Assembly (NCBI RefSeq): GCF_027158205.1
Contig: NZ_JAPVLU010000066.1
Location: 477-34,949 of the forward strand
Direction of reading: 5' to 3'
DNA from: Streptomyces sp. H39-S7
GTDB lineage: Bacteria > Actinomycetota > Actinomycetes > Streptomycetales > Streptomycetaceae
Length of the DNA stretch: 34,473 nucleotides
Made by a program: the position numbers and the translations under genes. The notes below the pieces were generated by a model. The model was given only the letters and a program-made list of their open reading frames with translations. It ran no database searches and was not told where the DNA came from. Below, piece after piece: positions 6,658 to 14,341 of the stretch (position 1 is its first letter; each line of letters starts with the position of its first letter).

Positions 6658-7074
6658 ATGACCTATCTCAACCCCGTCCGGCACATCACCTTCGACGCCG
6701 CCGGCCCGTACCGCCTCGCGGAGTTCTGGGCCGAGGTCACCGGCTACGCGCTGGAGGACTCCGACCCGGCCGATTCCGAGGTCTTCATCGACCCGGGCCA
6801 ACCGGGCGTCCCCGGTCTCCTGTTCGTCCGGGTTCCCGAGGGAAAGACGGCCAAGAACCGGGTGCACCTCGACATCCAGCCGCCCACCGGCACCCGCGAC
6901 GAGACGGTCGAGCGGCTGACGGGGCTGGGTGCCACGATGGTCAGCGACCAGCGCAGGCCGGACGGCACGGGGTGGGTGTACATGGCCGACCCGGAGGGCA
7001 ACGAGTTCTGCGTCGAGCGCAGCGCCCCCGAACGCGCCGAGGCGGATCAGGCGGCTCGAGCGGCACAGGCATGA
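6658..7074 (+). CDS. VOC (glyoxalase/dioxygenase fold) family protein
   Basis: 138-residue protein of the vicinal-oxygen-chelate fold. It begins MTYLNPVRHITFDA at ATG 6658 with a CGGAAGA ribosome site. The pattern of the two beta-alpha-beta-beta-beta units is visible: VRHITFDAAGPYRLAEFWAE, VHLDIQP, and the C-terminal VYMADPEGNEFCVER typical of the Glyoxalase_6-like subgroup. Metal ligands may be the His near residue 9, the His of RVHLDI and the Glu of NEFCVE, although this subgroup often lacks a proven metal or substrate. It stands alone behind a terminator. Substrate and role (detoxification, antibiotic binding or a ring-cleavage enzyme) cannot be told from sequence. Confidence 0.8.
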   Translation: MTYLNPVRHITFDAAGPYRLAEFWAEVTGYALEDSDPADSEVFIDPGQPGVPGLLFVRVPEGKTAKNRVHLDIQPPTGTRDETVERLTGLGATMVSDQRRPDGTGWVYMADPEGNEFCVERSAPERAEADQAARAAQA

Positions 7075-7176
7075 ACCTCGTGCGCGCCTTTCCGGCCGCC
7101 GGGTACCTCCCGGTGGGCGCGGAGGCGATCCTGGCCCGCGGACGACGGCTGACGCTCCCGACGGCAGGCCCGCGGG

Positions 7177-7605
7177 TCACGCCACCGGCACGGCCCAAGG
7201 GAGCATGATCCAGACGGTCTTGCCGCCGTCGGGCGTGGGGGTCACCGAGAGCCGCCCGCCGGATTCCGCGGTGAGGTGGCGGATGATGACCATGCCGCGC
7301 CCGTTGTCCTGCTGGACGGCGGCCGGGAGCCGCTGGGGCCAGCGCGGATGACTGTCGGTGACCCCGATCCGCAGGCGCTCGGCCCGCTCCAACCGGACCT
7401 CGACGGTGAAGGTCGGTGACTGGCCGAGCGTGTGCAGCACGGCATTGGTGGCGAGTTCGGAGACGATCAGCCGCACCGCGTCCGCGGCCGGCGCGTCCTC
7501 GGGCATCCCCCACTCCCCCAGCAGCCCGCACACGTACCGGCGCGCGGTGGTGACCGAGGCGGGGTCGCTCGGCAGGGTGACGGATGCTTCCTGGAGGTCT
7601 GCCAT
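7177..7605 (-). CDS. RsbW-like ATP-binding protein (HATPase_c fold, anti-sigma type)
   Basis: 142-residue GHKL-fold ATPase of the kind related to anti-sigma factors such as RsbW and SpoIIAB. The start ATG 7605 follows a GGGACAG site. The N-box is SELATNAVLH (about residue 50), the G1-like box is IGVTDSHP, where the usual D-x-G is altered, and the G2 loop is DNGRGMVIIRHL. It lies divergent from an XRE-DUF5753 regulator and a DUF397 gene. This three-part set recurs in Streptomyces (abaA/whiJ-like loci) and links the ATPase to developmental control. The partner is unknown: no sigma factor is adjacent, and proteins of this class can also act as orphan kinases. Confidence 0.82.
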   Translation of the reverse strand: MADLQEASVTLPSDPASVTTARRYVCGLLGEWGMPEDAPAADAVRLIVSELATNAVLHTLGQSPTFTVEVRLERAERLRIGVTDSHPRWPQRLPAAVQQDNGRGMVIIRHLTAESGGRLSVTPTPDGGKTVWIMLPWAVPVA

Positions 7606-7728
7606 GGCGACGCTGTCCCTTTCCCGCCGTGCCCCGAGACTCCGTCGTGCGGTTCCGCCCGCAGGGAGCCGCGGACGACTACTTCGCGCCAGAGTGCCAC
7701 CTATGGTGCCGCTATTGCGGCCGATCCA

Positions 7729-7748
7729 CAGCGATATGCATATATCTG
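7729..7748. promoter_or_regulatory. 20-bp imperfect palindrome in the ATPase/XRE divergent promoter
   Basis: CAGCGATATG facing CATATATCTG pairs at 8 of 10 positions and has ATATGCATAT at its centre. It lies about 100 bases before the XRE gene in an A/T-rich part of the 243-base divergent gap. It is a reasonable operator candidate for the neighbouring helix-turn-helix protein. Confidence 0.4.
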
Positions 7749-7848
7749 TCGCTCAAAGCGGTGAACTCTGCTACGCGAGAGCCTATTCGGGCGCAGACTG
7801 TCGCACTGGTGACGGTCTGAAAAATTCTTTCGGGAGGAGCGGCGCGTG

Positions 7849-8727
7849 ATGCAACAGGTTCCCGCGGTACGACGTCGAAAGCTCGGGGCGGAACTCCGCC
7901 GGCAACGAGATCTGGCCGGGATGACGAGCGGTGACGCTGCCCGCAGAGCCGGCTGGCACCAGTCGAAGGTGAGCCGTATCGAGACCGGTCGCAGCGGCGC
8001 GCGACCGGAGGACGTGGCCTGCCTGCTGGACATCTACGGGGTGCGGGACCGCGAACTGCGCGACCCGTTGGCCACTTTGGCCGGTAAGGGCAACCAGCGC
8101 GGCTGGTGGCACGACTTCCGCGACGTCCTGCCCCCGGAGTACCGCGACTTCATCAGTCTGGAAACCGGTGCTTGCCGTGCGCGCACCATGGAGAACAGCG
8201 TGGTGCCCGGCCTGCTGCAGATCCCGGCGTACGCCCGCGCACTCACCCGGTCGGTCCTCCCGGAACTCGACACACGCCAGGTGGACGCCCTGGTCGAGGT
8301 GCGGATGGCCCGGCAGGCGGTGCTGGAGGGGAATCCCCCGCTGGAACTGCACGCTCTCCTCGACGAGGCGGTGCTGCGGCGCGGTGTGGGCGGAGCGGAA
8401 GTCATGGGGGCGCAGTTGCGGCACCTCGCGGAAGCCGCCGCGCTGCCGGGGATACGGCTGCAGGTTCTTCCCTTCACGGCGGGCGGGCACATAGGAGTTA
8501 CCGGATCTTTCGTAATCTTCTCATTTCCGCTCATTGCTGATCTAGACGTTGTTGTTATCGACCATTTGACGAGTAGTCTCTATGTGGATCGACAAGATGA
8601 CCTCAGGGCCTACAGCGCCGCGTTCGACCGATTGTGCTCTCACGCCCTGACGTACGACGACTCATTGGCGTTCATTTCCGGCATCAGCTCCGGGAACGGC
8701 TCCGGGATGGGATCCGGAAACAGCTGA
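7849..8727 (+). CDS. XRE-family regulator with DUF5753 (Scr1/WhiJ type)
   Basis: 292-residue transcriptional regulator. The start is ATG 7849, nine bases after GGAGGAG; GTG 7846 is an equal alternative. Residues about 8-70 form a Cro/CI helix-turn-helix (LGAELRRQRDLAGMTSGDAA, then KVSRIETGRSGARPED). The remainder is DUF5753 (RGWWHDFRDVLPPEYRDFI, SLETGACRARTMENSVVPGLLQ, then the LPGIRLQVLPF block). The downstream DUF397 gene follows after 20 bases and is the usual partner. In S. coelicolor such a pair (Scr1/Scr2) has been described as a toxin-antitoxin-like system that affects antibiotic production, and WhiJ-type pairs affect development. A roughly 100-base patch near 8500-8600 uses A/T-ending codons unlike the rest of the window. 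Confidence 0.9.
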   Translation: MQQVPAVRRRKLGAELRRQRDLAGMTSGDAARRAGWHQSKVSRIETGRSGARPEDVACLLDIYGVRDRELRDPLATLAGKGNQRGWWHDFRDVLPPEYRDFISLETGACRARTMENSVVPGLLQIPAYARALTRSVLPELDTRQVDALVEVRMARQAVLEGNPPLELHALLDEAVLRRGVGGAEVMGAQLRHLAEAAALPGIRLQVLPFTAGGHIGVTGSFVIFSFPLIADLDVVVIDHLTSSLYVDRQDDLRAYSAAFDRLCSHALTYDDSLAFISGISSGNGSGMGSGNS

Positions 8728-8747
8728 GGCGCGTAAGGAGGCACCAA

Positions 8748-8984
8748 ATGCCGGTACTGCCTCGGTACGTTTCTTCCAGTACAGCTCTTTCCGCGACCCG
8801 GTGGCAGCGCAGCACCTACAGCACCGCCGCCAACAATTGCGTGGAAACGGCCGAGTTGTCCTGTGGACTGCTGGCCGTGCGCGACTCCAAGAACCCCCGG
8901 GGGGCGGCGCTGCTGTTCGCGCCGACCGCCTGGGACACCTTCGTACGAGCGCTACGCGCGGGTGAGTTCGCCGGACCGATCTGA
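8748..8984 (+). CDS. DUF397 small protein (Scr2/WhiJ-partner type)
   Basis: 78-residue protein starting at ATG 8748 after a GGAGG site. It has the DUF397 signature: RWQRSTYSTAANNCVETAEL, VRDSKNPRGAALLF and TAWDTFVRALRAGEF. DUF397 proteins are almost always encoded next to an XRE-DUF5753 regulator and act with or against it. Some are proposed toxins, others co-regulators. The last 33 bases overlap, tail to tail, the coding end of bioF on the other strand, and no terminator separates them. The extra ten or so residues before RWQRST are a little longer than usual, so a later start is possible, although no other start has a ribosome site. Confidence 0.88.
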   Translation: MPVLPRYVSSSTALSATRWQRSTYSTAANNCVETAELSCGLLAVRDSKNPRGAALLFAPTAWDTFVRALRAGEFAGPI

Positions 8985-10124
8985 GTCCCGCGGCGCCGTG
9001 CGCACGATCACCTCGACCGCCGCGGCGATCTGCTGATCCGTCAGATCGCCGCGAGCGGTCAGCCGCAGCCGGGAGATCCCGTCCGGCACCGACGGCGGCC
9101 GGAAGCACCCCACCGCCAGCCCCGCGGTCCTGCAGTCCGCCGCCCACTGCAGCGCCTCCCCGGCCGACGGCGCACGCACCGAGACGACACAGGCGTCAGG
9201 CCGCGCCGAGCGCAGCCCTGCCGCGGTCAGCCGGTCGTACAGCTGCAGTGCCACCGCGCGGGCCCGCTCCGCACGCTCCGGCTCCGCGCGCAGCAGGCGC
9301 AGCGCGCCCAGCGCCGCGCCCGCGGCGGCGGGGGCGAGCCCGGTGTCGAAGATGAAGGTGCGGGCGGCGTTCACCAGGTGCTCGATGACCCGGGCCGGAC
9401 CGAGCACCACCCCGCCCTGGCTGCCGAGCGACTTCGACAGCGTGGCGGTCACGATCACGCCCGGCGCGCCGGCCAGGCCCGCGGCCCAGGCCGCGCCGCG
9501 CCCGCCGTCGCCCAGGACGCCCAGGCCGTGGGCGTCGTCCACCAGCAGCGCCGCGCCGTGCTCGCGGCAGGCCGCGGACAGTCCGGTCAGTGGGGCCGCG
9601 TCGCCGTCGACGGAGAAGACCGAGTCGGAGACGACCACGGCGGGCCCCGCGTGCGCGGCCAGCGCCTTGCGCACCGCCTCGGTGTCGCGGTGCGCGACGA
9701 CCTCGGTGTCGGCGCGCGACAGCCGGCAGCCGTCGATGAGCGAGGCGTGGTTGGAGCTGTCGGAGACGATGAGCGTGCCGGGGCCGGTCAGCGCGGTCAC
9801 GGCGGCCAGGTTCGCGGCGTAGCCGGAGGCGAAGACCAGGGCGGCCTCGAACCCGCAGAACGCGGCGAGTTCCGCCTCCAGTTCCACGTGCAGTTCGGTG
9901 GTGCCGGTGACCAGCCGGGAGCCCGTGGAGCCCGCGCCCCAGAGCAGGCACGCGTCGGCCCCGGCCCGGGTGACCCGCGGATGCCGGGTCAGCCCGAGGT
10001 AGTCGTTGCCCGCCAGGTCCAGCAGCGCCGACTCCGCCTGCCGCGGTCGCAGGGTGCGGACGAGGCCGCCCTCGCGGCGCCGTGCTGCGTGGGCGTCGAT
10101 CCAGTCGAACGGGTCGCGGCTCAT
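8952..10124 (-). CDS. bioF: 8-amino-7-oxononanoate synthase (EC 2.3.1.47)
   Basis: PLP enzyme that joins pimeloyl-ACP (or -CoA) and L-alanine to give 8-amino-7-oxononanoate, the first of the four conserved biotin steps. 390 residues from ATG 10124 (MSRDPFDWIDAHAARRR), with AGGGA upstream; the longer open frame to 10244 covers the promoter and is not coding. The catalytic lysine is Lys231 (TLSKSLGSQGG). Other family blocks are GNDYLGLTRHP, GAGSTGSRLVTGT, SNHASLIDG and VDDAHGLGVLG. It is divergent from bioBAD across 191 bases, so one control region serves all four genes. Its end overlaps the DUF397 gene. The enzymes that make the pimeloyl precursor are not in the window. Confidence 0.95.
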   Translation of the reverse strand: MSRDPFDWIDAHAARRREGGLVRTLRPRQAESALLDLAGNDYLGLTRHPRVTRAGADACLLWGAGSTGSRLVTGTTELHVELEAELAAFCGFEAALVFASGYAANLAAVTALTGPGTLIVSDSSNHASLIDGCRLSRADTEVVAHRDTEAVRKALAAHAGPAVVVSDSVFSVDGDAAPLTGLSAACREHGAALLVDDAHGLGVLGDGGRGAAWAAGLAGAPGVIVTATLSKSLGSQGGVVLGPARVIEHLVNAARTFIFDTGLAPAAAGAALGALRLLRAEPERAERARAVALQLYDRLTAAGLRSARPDACVVSVRAPSAGEALQWAADCRTAGLAVGCFRPPSVPDGISRLRLTARGDLTDQQIAAAVEVIVRTAPRDSDRSGELTRA

Positions 10125-10315
10125 CGGGGTCCCTGGGGTCGGCGGGGCAGGTCGGCCGGGGTGTCCGGCGATGCGGTGGGGCGGCCGGTCGGGCCTGTCA
10201 GCAACGTACTGGCCGGGCCGCCGGAACAGGGTGTGGCGATACACACACCTATCGGCACCCCTGTTGTGCGGTCCATCATTGGCTCCCGGCCCCTCAGTGG
10301 GCCAGGATCGCCCCT
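10125..10315. promoter_or_regulatory. Divergent bioF / bioBAD control region
   Basis: 191 bases between bioF and bioB must hold promoters for both. GTGTG-GCGATA-CACAC (10231-10246) is a short inverted repeat near the middle and the best operator candidate. It does not resemble the BirA site, and I cannot match it to the BioQ site of other actinobacteria. No clear -10/-35 pair is evident. Confidence 0.35.
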
Positions 10316-11584
10316 ATGGATCTGCTGAACACGCTGGTGGACAAGGGGCTGCGCCGAGAGCTGCCCACCCGGGATGAGGCGCTTGCCGTACTGGCGACCT
10401 CCGACGATGACCTGCTCGATGTGGTGACCGCGGCCGGCAAGGTGCGGCGCCAGTGGTTCGGGCGCCGTGTGAAGCTCAACTACCTGGTCAACCTCAAGTC
10501 CGGGCTGTGCCCCGAGGACTGCTCGTACTGCTCGCAGCGGCTCGGCTCCACGGCCGGGATCCTGAAGTACACCTGGCTCAAGCCGCACGAGGCGGCCGCC
10601 GCCGCGACGGCCGGTGTCGCCGGCGGCGCCAAGCGGGTGTGCCTGGTCGCCAGCGGGCGCGGTCCCACGGACCGCGATGTGGACCGGGTCTCCCAGACGA
10701 TCGAGGCGATCAAGGAGCAGAACGAGGGCATCGAGGTCTGTGCGTGCCTGGGTCTGCTCTCGGCAGGGCAGGCGGACCGGCTGCGCGAGGCCGGCGCGGA
10801 CGCGTACAACCACAATCTCAACACCTCCGAGGCCACGTACGGGGACATCACCACCACCCACACCTATGCCGACCGCGTGGACACCGTGCAGCAGGCGCAG
10901 GCGGCCGGGCTGTCGGCGTGCTCCGGTCTGATCGCGGGCATGGGCGAGTCCGACGCCGACCTCGTGGACGTCGTGTTCGCGCTGCGCGAGCTGGACCCCG
11001 ACTCGGTTCCGGTCAACTTCCTCATCCCGTTCGAGGGCACCCCGCTGGCCGAGGAGTGGAACCTCACCCCGCAGCGCGCCCTGCGGATCCTGGCGATGGT
11101 GCGCTTCGTCTGCCCCGACGTGGAGGTCCGCCTCGCCGGCGGCCGCGAGGTGCACCTGCGCTCCCTGCAGCCCCTCGCGCTGCACCTGGTCAACTCGATC
11201 TTCCTGGGCGACTATCTGACCAGCGAGGGCCAGGCCGGCCAGACCGACCTCGACATGATCGCGGACGCCGGCTTCGAGGTGGAGGGCGCGGGCACGGTCA
11301 CGCTCCCCCAGCACCGCGCGGACGTGGCGCACGCGGGCGGCGGCTGCGGCTCGCACGACGAGAGCGGCGGCTGCGGTGCGCAGAGCCAGGACGCGGGCTG
11401 CGGTTCGCACGCCGACGGCGGCGGCTGCGGCCCCTGCGGCGGCGCGGAGCGGAGCGCACCCGAGCCGGTGGCCGAGCCCGCCGGGTCGCCGGAGCAGGAG
11501 CCCGTTCCGGCGGGTGCCGCGCGCGCCGGGCTCGTCGCCGTGCGCCGGCGCGGAGCGGGAACGGACCTGCCGCCCAATGCCTGA
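10316..11584 (+). CDS. bioB: Biotin synthase BioB with Cys-rich repeat tail (EC 2.8.1.6)
   Basis: Radical SAM enzyme that inserts sulphur into dethiobiotin. ATG 10316 gives 422 residues, about 75 more than E. coli BioB. The [4Fe-4S] motif is Cys65-x3-Cys69-x2-Cys72 (CPEDCSYC). Other blocks are KLNYLVNLKSG, CACLGLLS (second-cluster cysteine region), YNHNLNTSEATYGDI and VRLAGGREVHLRSLQ, where the Arg ligates the [2Fe-2S] cluster. After the core (to about 335) comes a Gly/His/Cys tail with Cys at 344, 353, 362, 371 and 374, a nine-residue period. A Pro/Glu linker and a basic end (VAVRRRGAGTDLPPNA) follow. The tail may bind iron or other metals, or help rebuild the sacrificed [2Fe-2S] cluster; this is inference. 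The ribosome site is weak (AGGA). bioA starts inside its end. Confidence 0.95.
   Translation: MDLLNTLVDKGLRRELPTRDEALAVLATSDDDLLDVVTAAGKVRRQWFGRRVKLNYLVNLKSGLCPEDCSYCSQRLGSTAGILKYTWLKPHEAAAAATAGVAGGAKRVCLVASGRGPTDRDVDRVSQTIEAIKEQNEGIEVCACLGLLSAGQADRLREAGADAYNHNLNTSEATYGDITTTHTYADRVDTVQQAQAAGLSACSGLIAGMGESDADLVDVVFALRELDPDSVPVNFLIPFEGTPLAEEWNLTPQRALRILAMVRFVCPDVEVRLAGGREVHLRSLQPLALHLVNSIFLGDYLTSEGQAGQTDLDMIADAGFEVEGAGTVTLPQHRADVAHAGGGCGSHDESGGCGAQSQDAGCGSHADGGGCGPCGGAERSAPEPVAEPAGSPEQEPVPAGAARAGLVAVRRRGAGTDLPPNA
11345..11437 (+). repeat. 27-bp periodic Cys-Gly repeat in the bioB 3' end
   Basis: Codons for Cys-Gly recur every 27 bases (11345, 11372, 11399, 11426), with an extra Cys at 11435. 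Units read CGSHDESGG, CGAQSQDAG, CGSHADGGG and CGPCGG. Units 1 and 3 keep CGSH, which suggests duplication of a 27- or 54-base segment. Confidence 0.8.
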
Positions 11585-12908
11585 GCCGCATGCCGCGCCA
11601 CCCGCCCCTGACGCGCTGGCGCCCGACGTGCTGCTGGCCCTGGACCGGCAGCACGTCTGGCATCCGTACGGGCCGATGCCCGGCCGCCAGGAGCCGCTGA
11701 TCGTCGAGTCGGCGTCCGGGGTCCGGCTGCGGCTGGCCGCCCCGGCCGAGGGCAGGACCGAGCTGGTCGACGGCATGTCGTCCTGGTGGGCCGCGATCCA
11801 CGGCTACAACCACCCGGTCCTCAACGAGGCCGCGCGCGGCCAGCTCGACCGCTTCAGCCATGTGATGTTCGGCGGACTCACCCATGAGCCCGCCGTACGG
11901 CTCGCCGCCCGGCTGGTGGAGATCACGCCCGAGCCGCTGCGCCATGTCTTCCTCACCGACTCGGGTTCGGTGTCGGTCGAGGTCGCGATCAAGATGTGCC
12001 TGCAGTACTGGCGTTCGCTCGGCCGGCCGGCCAAACAGCGGTTGCTGACCTGGCGCGGCGGCTACCACGGGGACACCTGGCAGCCGATGTCGGTGTGCGA
12101 CCCGGACGGCGGGATGCACGACCTGTGGTCGGGGGCGCTCCCCCGCCAGATCTTCGCCGACGTGCCGCCGCCCGGGTTCGACGCGGAGCCCGACCCGGGT
12201 TACGCGGCCCACCTGCGCGAGCTGATCGGCCGGCACGCCGACGAGCTCGCGGCGGTGATCGTCGAACCGGTGGTGCAGGGCGCCGGCGGGATGGCCTTCC
12301 ACTCCCCCGCCTATCTGCGGGTGCTGCGCGAGGCGTGCGACGAGCACGGCGTGCTGCTGATCTTCGACGAGATCGCCACCGGTTTCGGCCGTACCGGCGC
12401 CCTCTTCGCGGCGGAGCACGCCGGTGTCTCCCCGGACGTGATGTGTCTGGGCAAGGCCCTGACCGGCGGTTATCTGACCATGGCGGCGACGCTGTGCACC
12501 AGCGCGGTCGCCGACGGCATCTCGCAGGGCGAGGTCCCGGTGCTGGCCCACGGTCCGACGTTCATGGGCAATCCGCTCGCCGCGTCCGTCGCCTGCGCCT
12601 CGATCGACCTGCTGCTGTCGCAGGACTGGGCCGGTGAGGTCAAACGCATCGAGGCCGGCCTGCTCGACGGACTGGCGCCCGCCGCCGCCCTGCCGGGCGT
12701 GCGGGACGTACGGGTGCTGGGGGCGGTCGGCGTCGTCCAGCTCGACCACCAGGTCGACATGGCCGCGGCCACCCGGGCAGCGGTGGGGGCGGGTGTGTGG
12801 CTCCGGCCGTTCCGTGATCTGGTGTACACCATGCCGCCCTACGTCACCGGGGACGAGGACGTGGCGCGGATCTGCGCGGCGGTCGTGGCGGCCGTACGCG
12901 CGGGCTGA
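11577..12908 (+). CDS. bioA: Adenosylmethionine-8-amino-7-oxononanoate aminotransferase (EC 2.6.1.62)
   Basis: PLP aminotransferase that uses SAM as amino donor to turn 8-amino-7-oxononanoate into 7,8-diaminononanoate. 443 residues from ATG 11577, which overlaps the bioB stop by 8 bases. Family blocks are RQHVWHPYGPM near the N-terminus, DGMSSWWAAIHGYNHP, MFGGLTHEPA, FLTDSGSVSVEVAIKM, WRGGYHGDT, the cofactor aspartate in LIFDEIATGFGRTG, and the Schiff-base Lys293 (CLGKALTGGYLTM). HGPTFMGNPLA closes the site. It is complete, with no sign of damage, and is the second gene of bioBAD. Confidence 0.96.
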   Translation: MPEPHAAPPAPDALAPDVLLALDRQHVWHPYGPMPGRQEPLIVESASGVRLRLAAPAEGRTELVDGMSSWWAAIHGYNHPVLNEAARGQLDRFSHVMFGGLTHEPAVRLAARLVEITPEPLRHVFLTDSGSVSVEVAIKMCLQYWRSLGRPAKQRLLTWRGGYHGDTWQPMSVCDPDGGMHDLWSGALPRQIFADVPPPGFDAEPDPGYAAHLRELIGRHADELAAVIVEPVVQGAGGMAFHSPAYLRVLREACDEHGVLLIFDEIATGFGRTGALFAAEHAGVSPDVMCLGKALTGGYLTMAATLCTSAVADGISQGEVPVLAHGPTFMGNPLAASVACASIDLLLSQDWAGEVKRIEAGLLDGLAPAAALPGVRDVRVLGAVGVVQLDHQVDMAAATRAAVGAGVWLRPFRDLVYTMPPYVTGDEDVARICAAVVAAVRAG

Positions 12909-12978
12909 CAACCGGGGGCGGACGGCGCGGAGCGGTCGGCGCGCCGTCCGGCACCGACAACGAGGAGGAAGCGGTCAC

Positions 12979-13698
12979 ATGGCGGTACTGGCGGTCACGG
13001 GGACGGGCACGGAGATCGGGAAGACCGTGGTGACCGCTGCGGTCGCCGCCGCGGCGCTGGCACAGGGCCTGAGCGTCGCCGTTCTCAAGCCCGCCCAGAC
13101 GGGCGTGGCGGAGGGCGAGCCGGGGGACGCGGCCGAGGTGGCGCGGCTGGCCGGCGGGGTCACCGCGGTCGAACTCGCCCGCTACCCCGAGCCGTTGGCC
13201 CCCGCGACCGCGGCGCGCCGGGCGGGTCTGCACCCGGTGCGTCCGGCCGAGATCGCCGAGGCGGCAGCGAAGCTGTCGGCCGTGCACGACGTGGTGCTGA
13301 TCGAGGGCGCGGGCGGGCTGCTGGTGCGGTTCGACGACGACGGCTCGACGCTGGCCGACGCGGTCAAGCTGCTGGGCGCCGCCGTCCTGGTGGTGGTGCC
13401 CGCCGGCCTCGGTACGCTCAACGCGGCCGCGCTCACCACGGAGGCACTGGCCGCGCGCGACCTGCGGTGTGCCGGGGTCATCATCGGCAGCTGGCCGGCC
13501 GAACCGGACCTGGCGGCCCGCTGCAACCTCACCGATCTCCCGGCGTCGGCGGGCGTGCCACTGCTCGGTGTGCTCCCGGCCGGCGCGGGCGCGCTCTCCC
13601 CGGAACAGTTCCGCGGCGCCGCACCGGGCTGGCTGGCCCCGCAGCTCGGCGGCGTATGGGACGCCGAGGAGTTCGCCCGGACCGAAGGACGCGGCTAG
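12979..13698 (+). CDS. bioD: Dethiobiotin synthetase (EC 6.3.3.3)
   Basis: ATP-dependent carboxylase that closes the ureido ring to form dethiobiotin. 239 residues from ATG 12979, with a strong GAGGAGGA site 7-8 bases upstream. The P-loop is GTGTEIGKT (Lys15), Lys37 is in VLKPAQTG, and the second motif EGAGGLLV is clear. It lies 70 bases after bioA and ends the biotin operon. Its TAG stop sits in the palindrome CTAG (13695-13698), which is also the stop of the Fic-like gene on the other strand, so the two genes end on each other with no terminator between. Confidence 0.96.
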   Translation: MAVLAVTGTGTEIGKTVVTAAVAAAALAQGLSVAVLKPAQTGVAEGEPGDAAEVARLAGGVTAVELARYPEPLAPATAARRAGLHPVRPAEIAEAAAKLSAVHDVVLIEGAGGLLVRFDDDGSTLADAVKLLGAAVLVVVPAGLGTLNAAALTTEALAARDLRCAGVIIGSWPAEPDLAARCNLTDLPASAGVPLLGVLPAGAGALSPEQFRGAAPGWLAPQLGGVWDAEEFARTEGRG

Positions 13699-14111
13699 GC
13701 CGTGTCGTCCTCCTGATGCCTGTCCGGCGGTGTGCCGCCGCCGACGTCCCAGCCGCGCAGTTCCTGCGCGATCCGGCCGACGCCCGCCGAGCCGTCCTTG
13801 ACCAGCCGGGCCAGGTCGCGGACCTGTTCCGGTGAGGTGGTGACCTTCAGCCCGCTGGCGACGAGGTAGGCGTACGCGACCGCCGAGGCGAACATCGCGT
13901 TGGACCGCTCCAGGGCGGGCACGTGCACGAGGATCTGCAGCAGCGCGGCGGCGCGGTCGTGCGGGTCCGGGTAGACGGGGGTGCCGAAGATCTCCGCCTG
14001 GTGCCGGCTCACCGCCGCGAGCAGCGCGCCCCAGTCGGTGACCTGCGGGTCGCCGGGGGTGTTGTGCTCGGCGACCATGAGCAGCCAGGCCAGGTCGATA
14101 CGCAGACTCAA
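13695..14111 (-). CDS. Fic/Doc-like toxin component with degenerate Fic motif
   Basis: 138-residue putative toxin, encoded directly behind an RHH antitoxin. The start is TTG 14111, whose TTGA overlaps the antitoxin stop, indicating coupled translation. A later ATG (14078) would remove the first helix. The sequence resembles Streptomyces proteins annotated as Fic-family toxin components: IDLAWLLMVAEHNTPGDPQV, EIFGTPVYPDPHDRAAALLQ and LVASGLKVTTSPEQVRDLAR. The catalytic Fic motif HxFx(D/E)GNxR is not seen. Its place is taken by HVPALERSNAMF, so AMPylation or kinase-type chemistry through the usual residues is doubtful. It may act differently, or be an inactive binding partner. It converges on bioD. 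Confidence 0.75.
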   Translation of the reverse strand: MSLRIDLAWLLMVAEHNTPGDPQVTDWGALLAAVSRHQAEIFGTPVYPDPHDRAAALLQILVHVPALERSNAMFASAVAYAYLVASGLKVTTSPEQVRDLARLVKDGSAGVGRIAQELRGWDVGGGTPPDRHQEDDTA

Positions 14112-14335
14112 CGGCTGCCTTCGTGCTCCGTGCCGAACTCCTCCGCGAACACCGACTCGTAGCTCTTCATGAAGTCGGCGGCGGCTTCGACGAAGGTGCG
14201 CCCGCGTTCACCCGCGTCCTGCTGGACGAGCTCTTCGATGTACCGGTTCACGCTGATGCCCCGGCGCGAAGCCCGGTCCCGGGCCGTTTCGGCGGTGGAC
14301 TCTTCCACCCGCACGTTCAACTGGGTCTTGGCCAT
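14108..14335 (-). CDS. Ribbon-helix-helix antitoxin
   Basis: 75-residue protein. The N-terminal 45 residues form an Arc/MetJ-type ribbon-helix-helix: the strand KTQLNVRVEES, a helix, then RRGISVNRYIEELVQ. The tail (FMKSYESVFAEEFGTEHEG) is acidic and fits a toxin-binding segment. The ATG at 14335 has no Shine-Dalgarno. A TAGCTT -10 box ends 7 bases before it, so the message is probably leaderless. Three TAGCG half-sites overlap its promoter, as expected for autorepression. The stop overlaps the toxin start by four bases. Confidence 0.85.
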   Translation of the reverse strand: MAKTQLNVRVEESTAETARDRASRRGISVNRYIEELVQQDAGERGRTFVEAAADFMKSYESVFAEEFGTEHEGSR

Positions 14336-14341
14336 ACCTAC

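Noticed and set aside
10125..10315. BirA operator in the bio control region
   Set aside because: No TTGTAAACC-type half-sites are seen.
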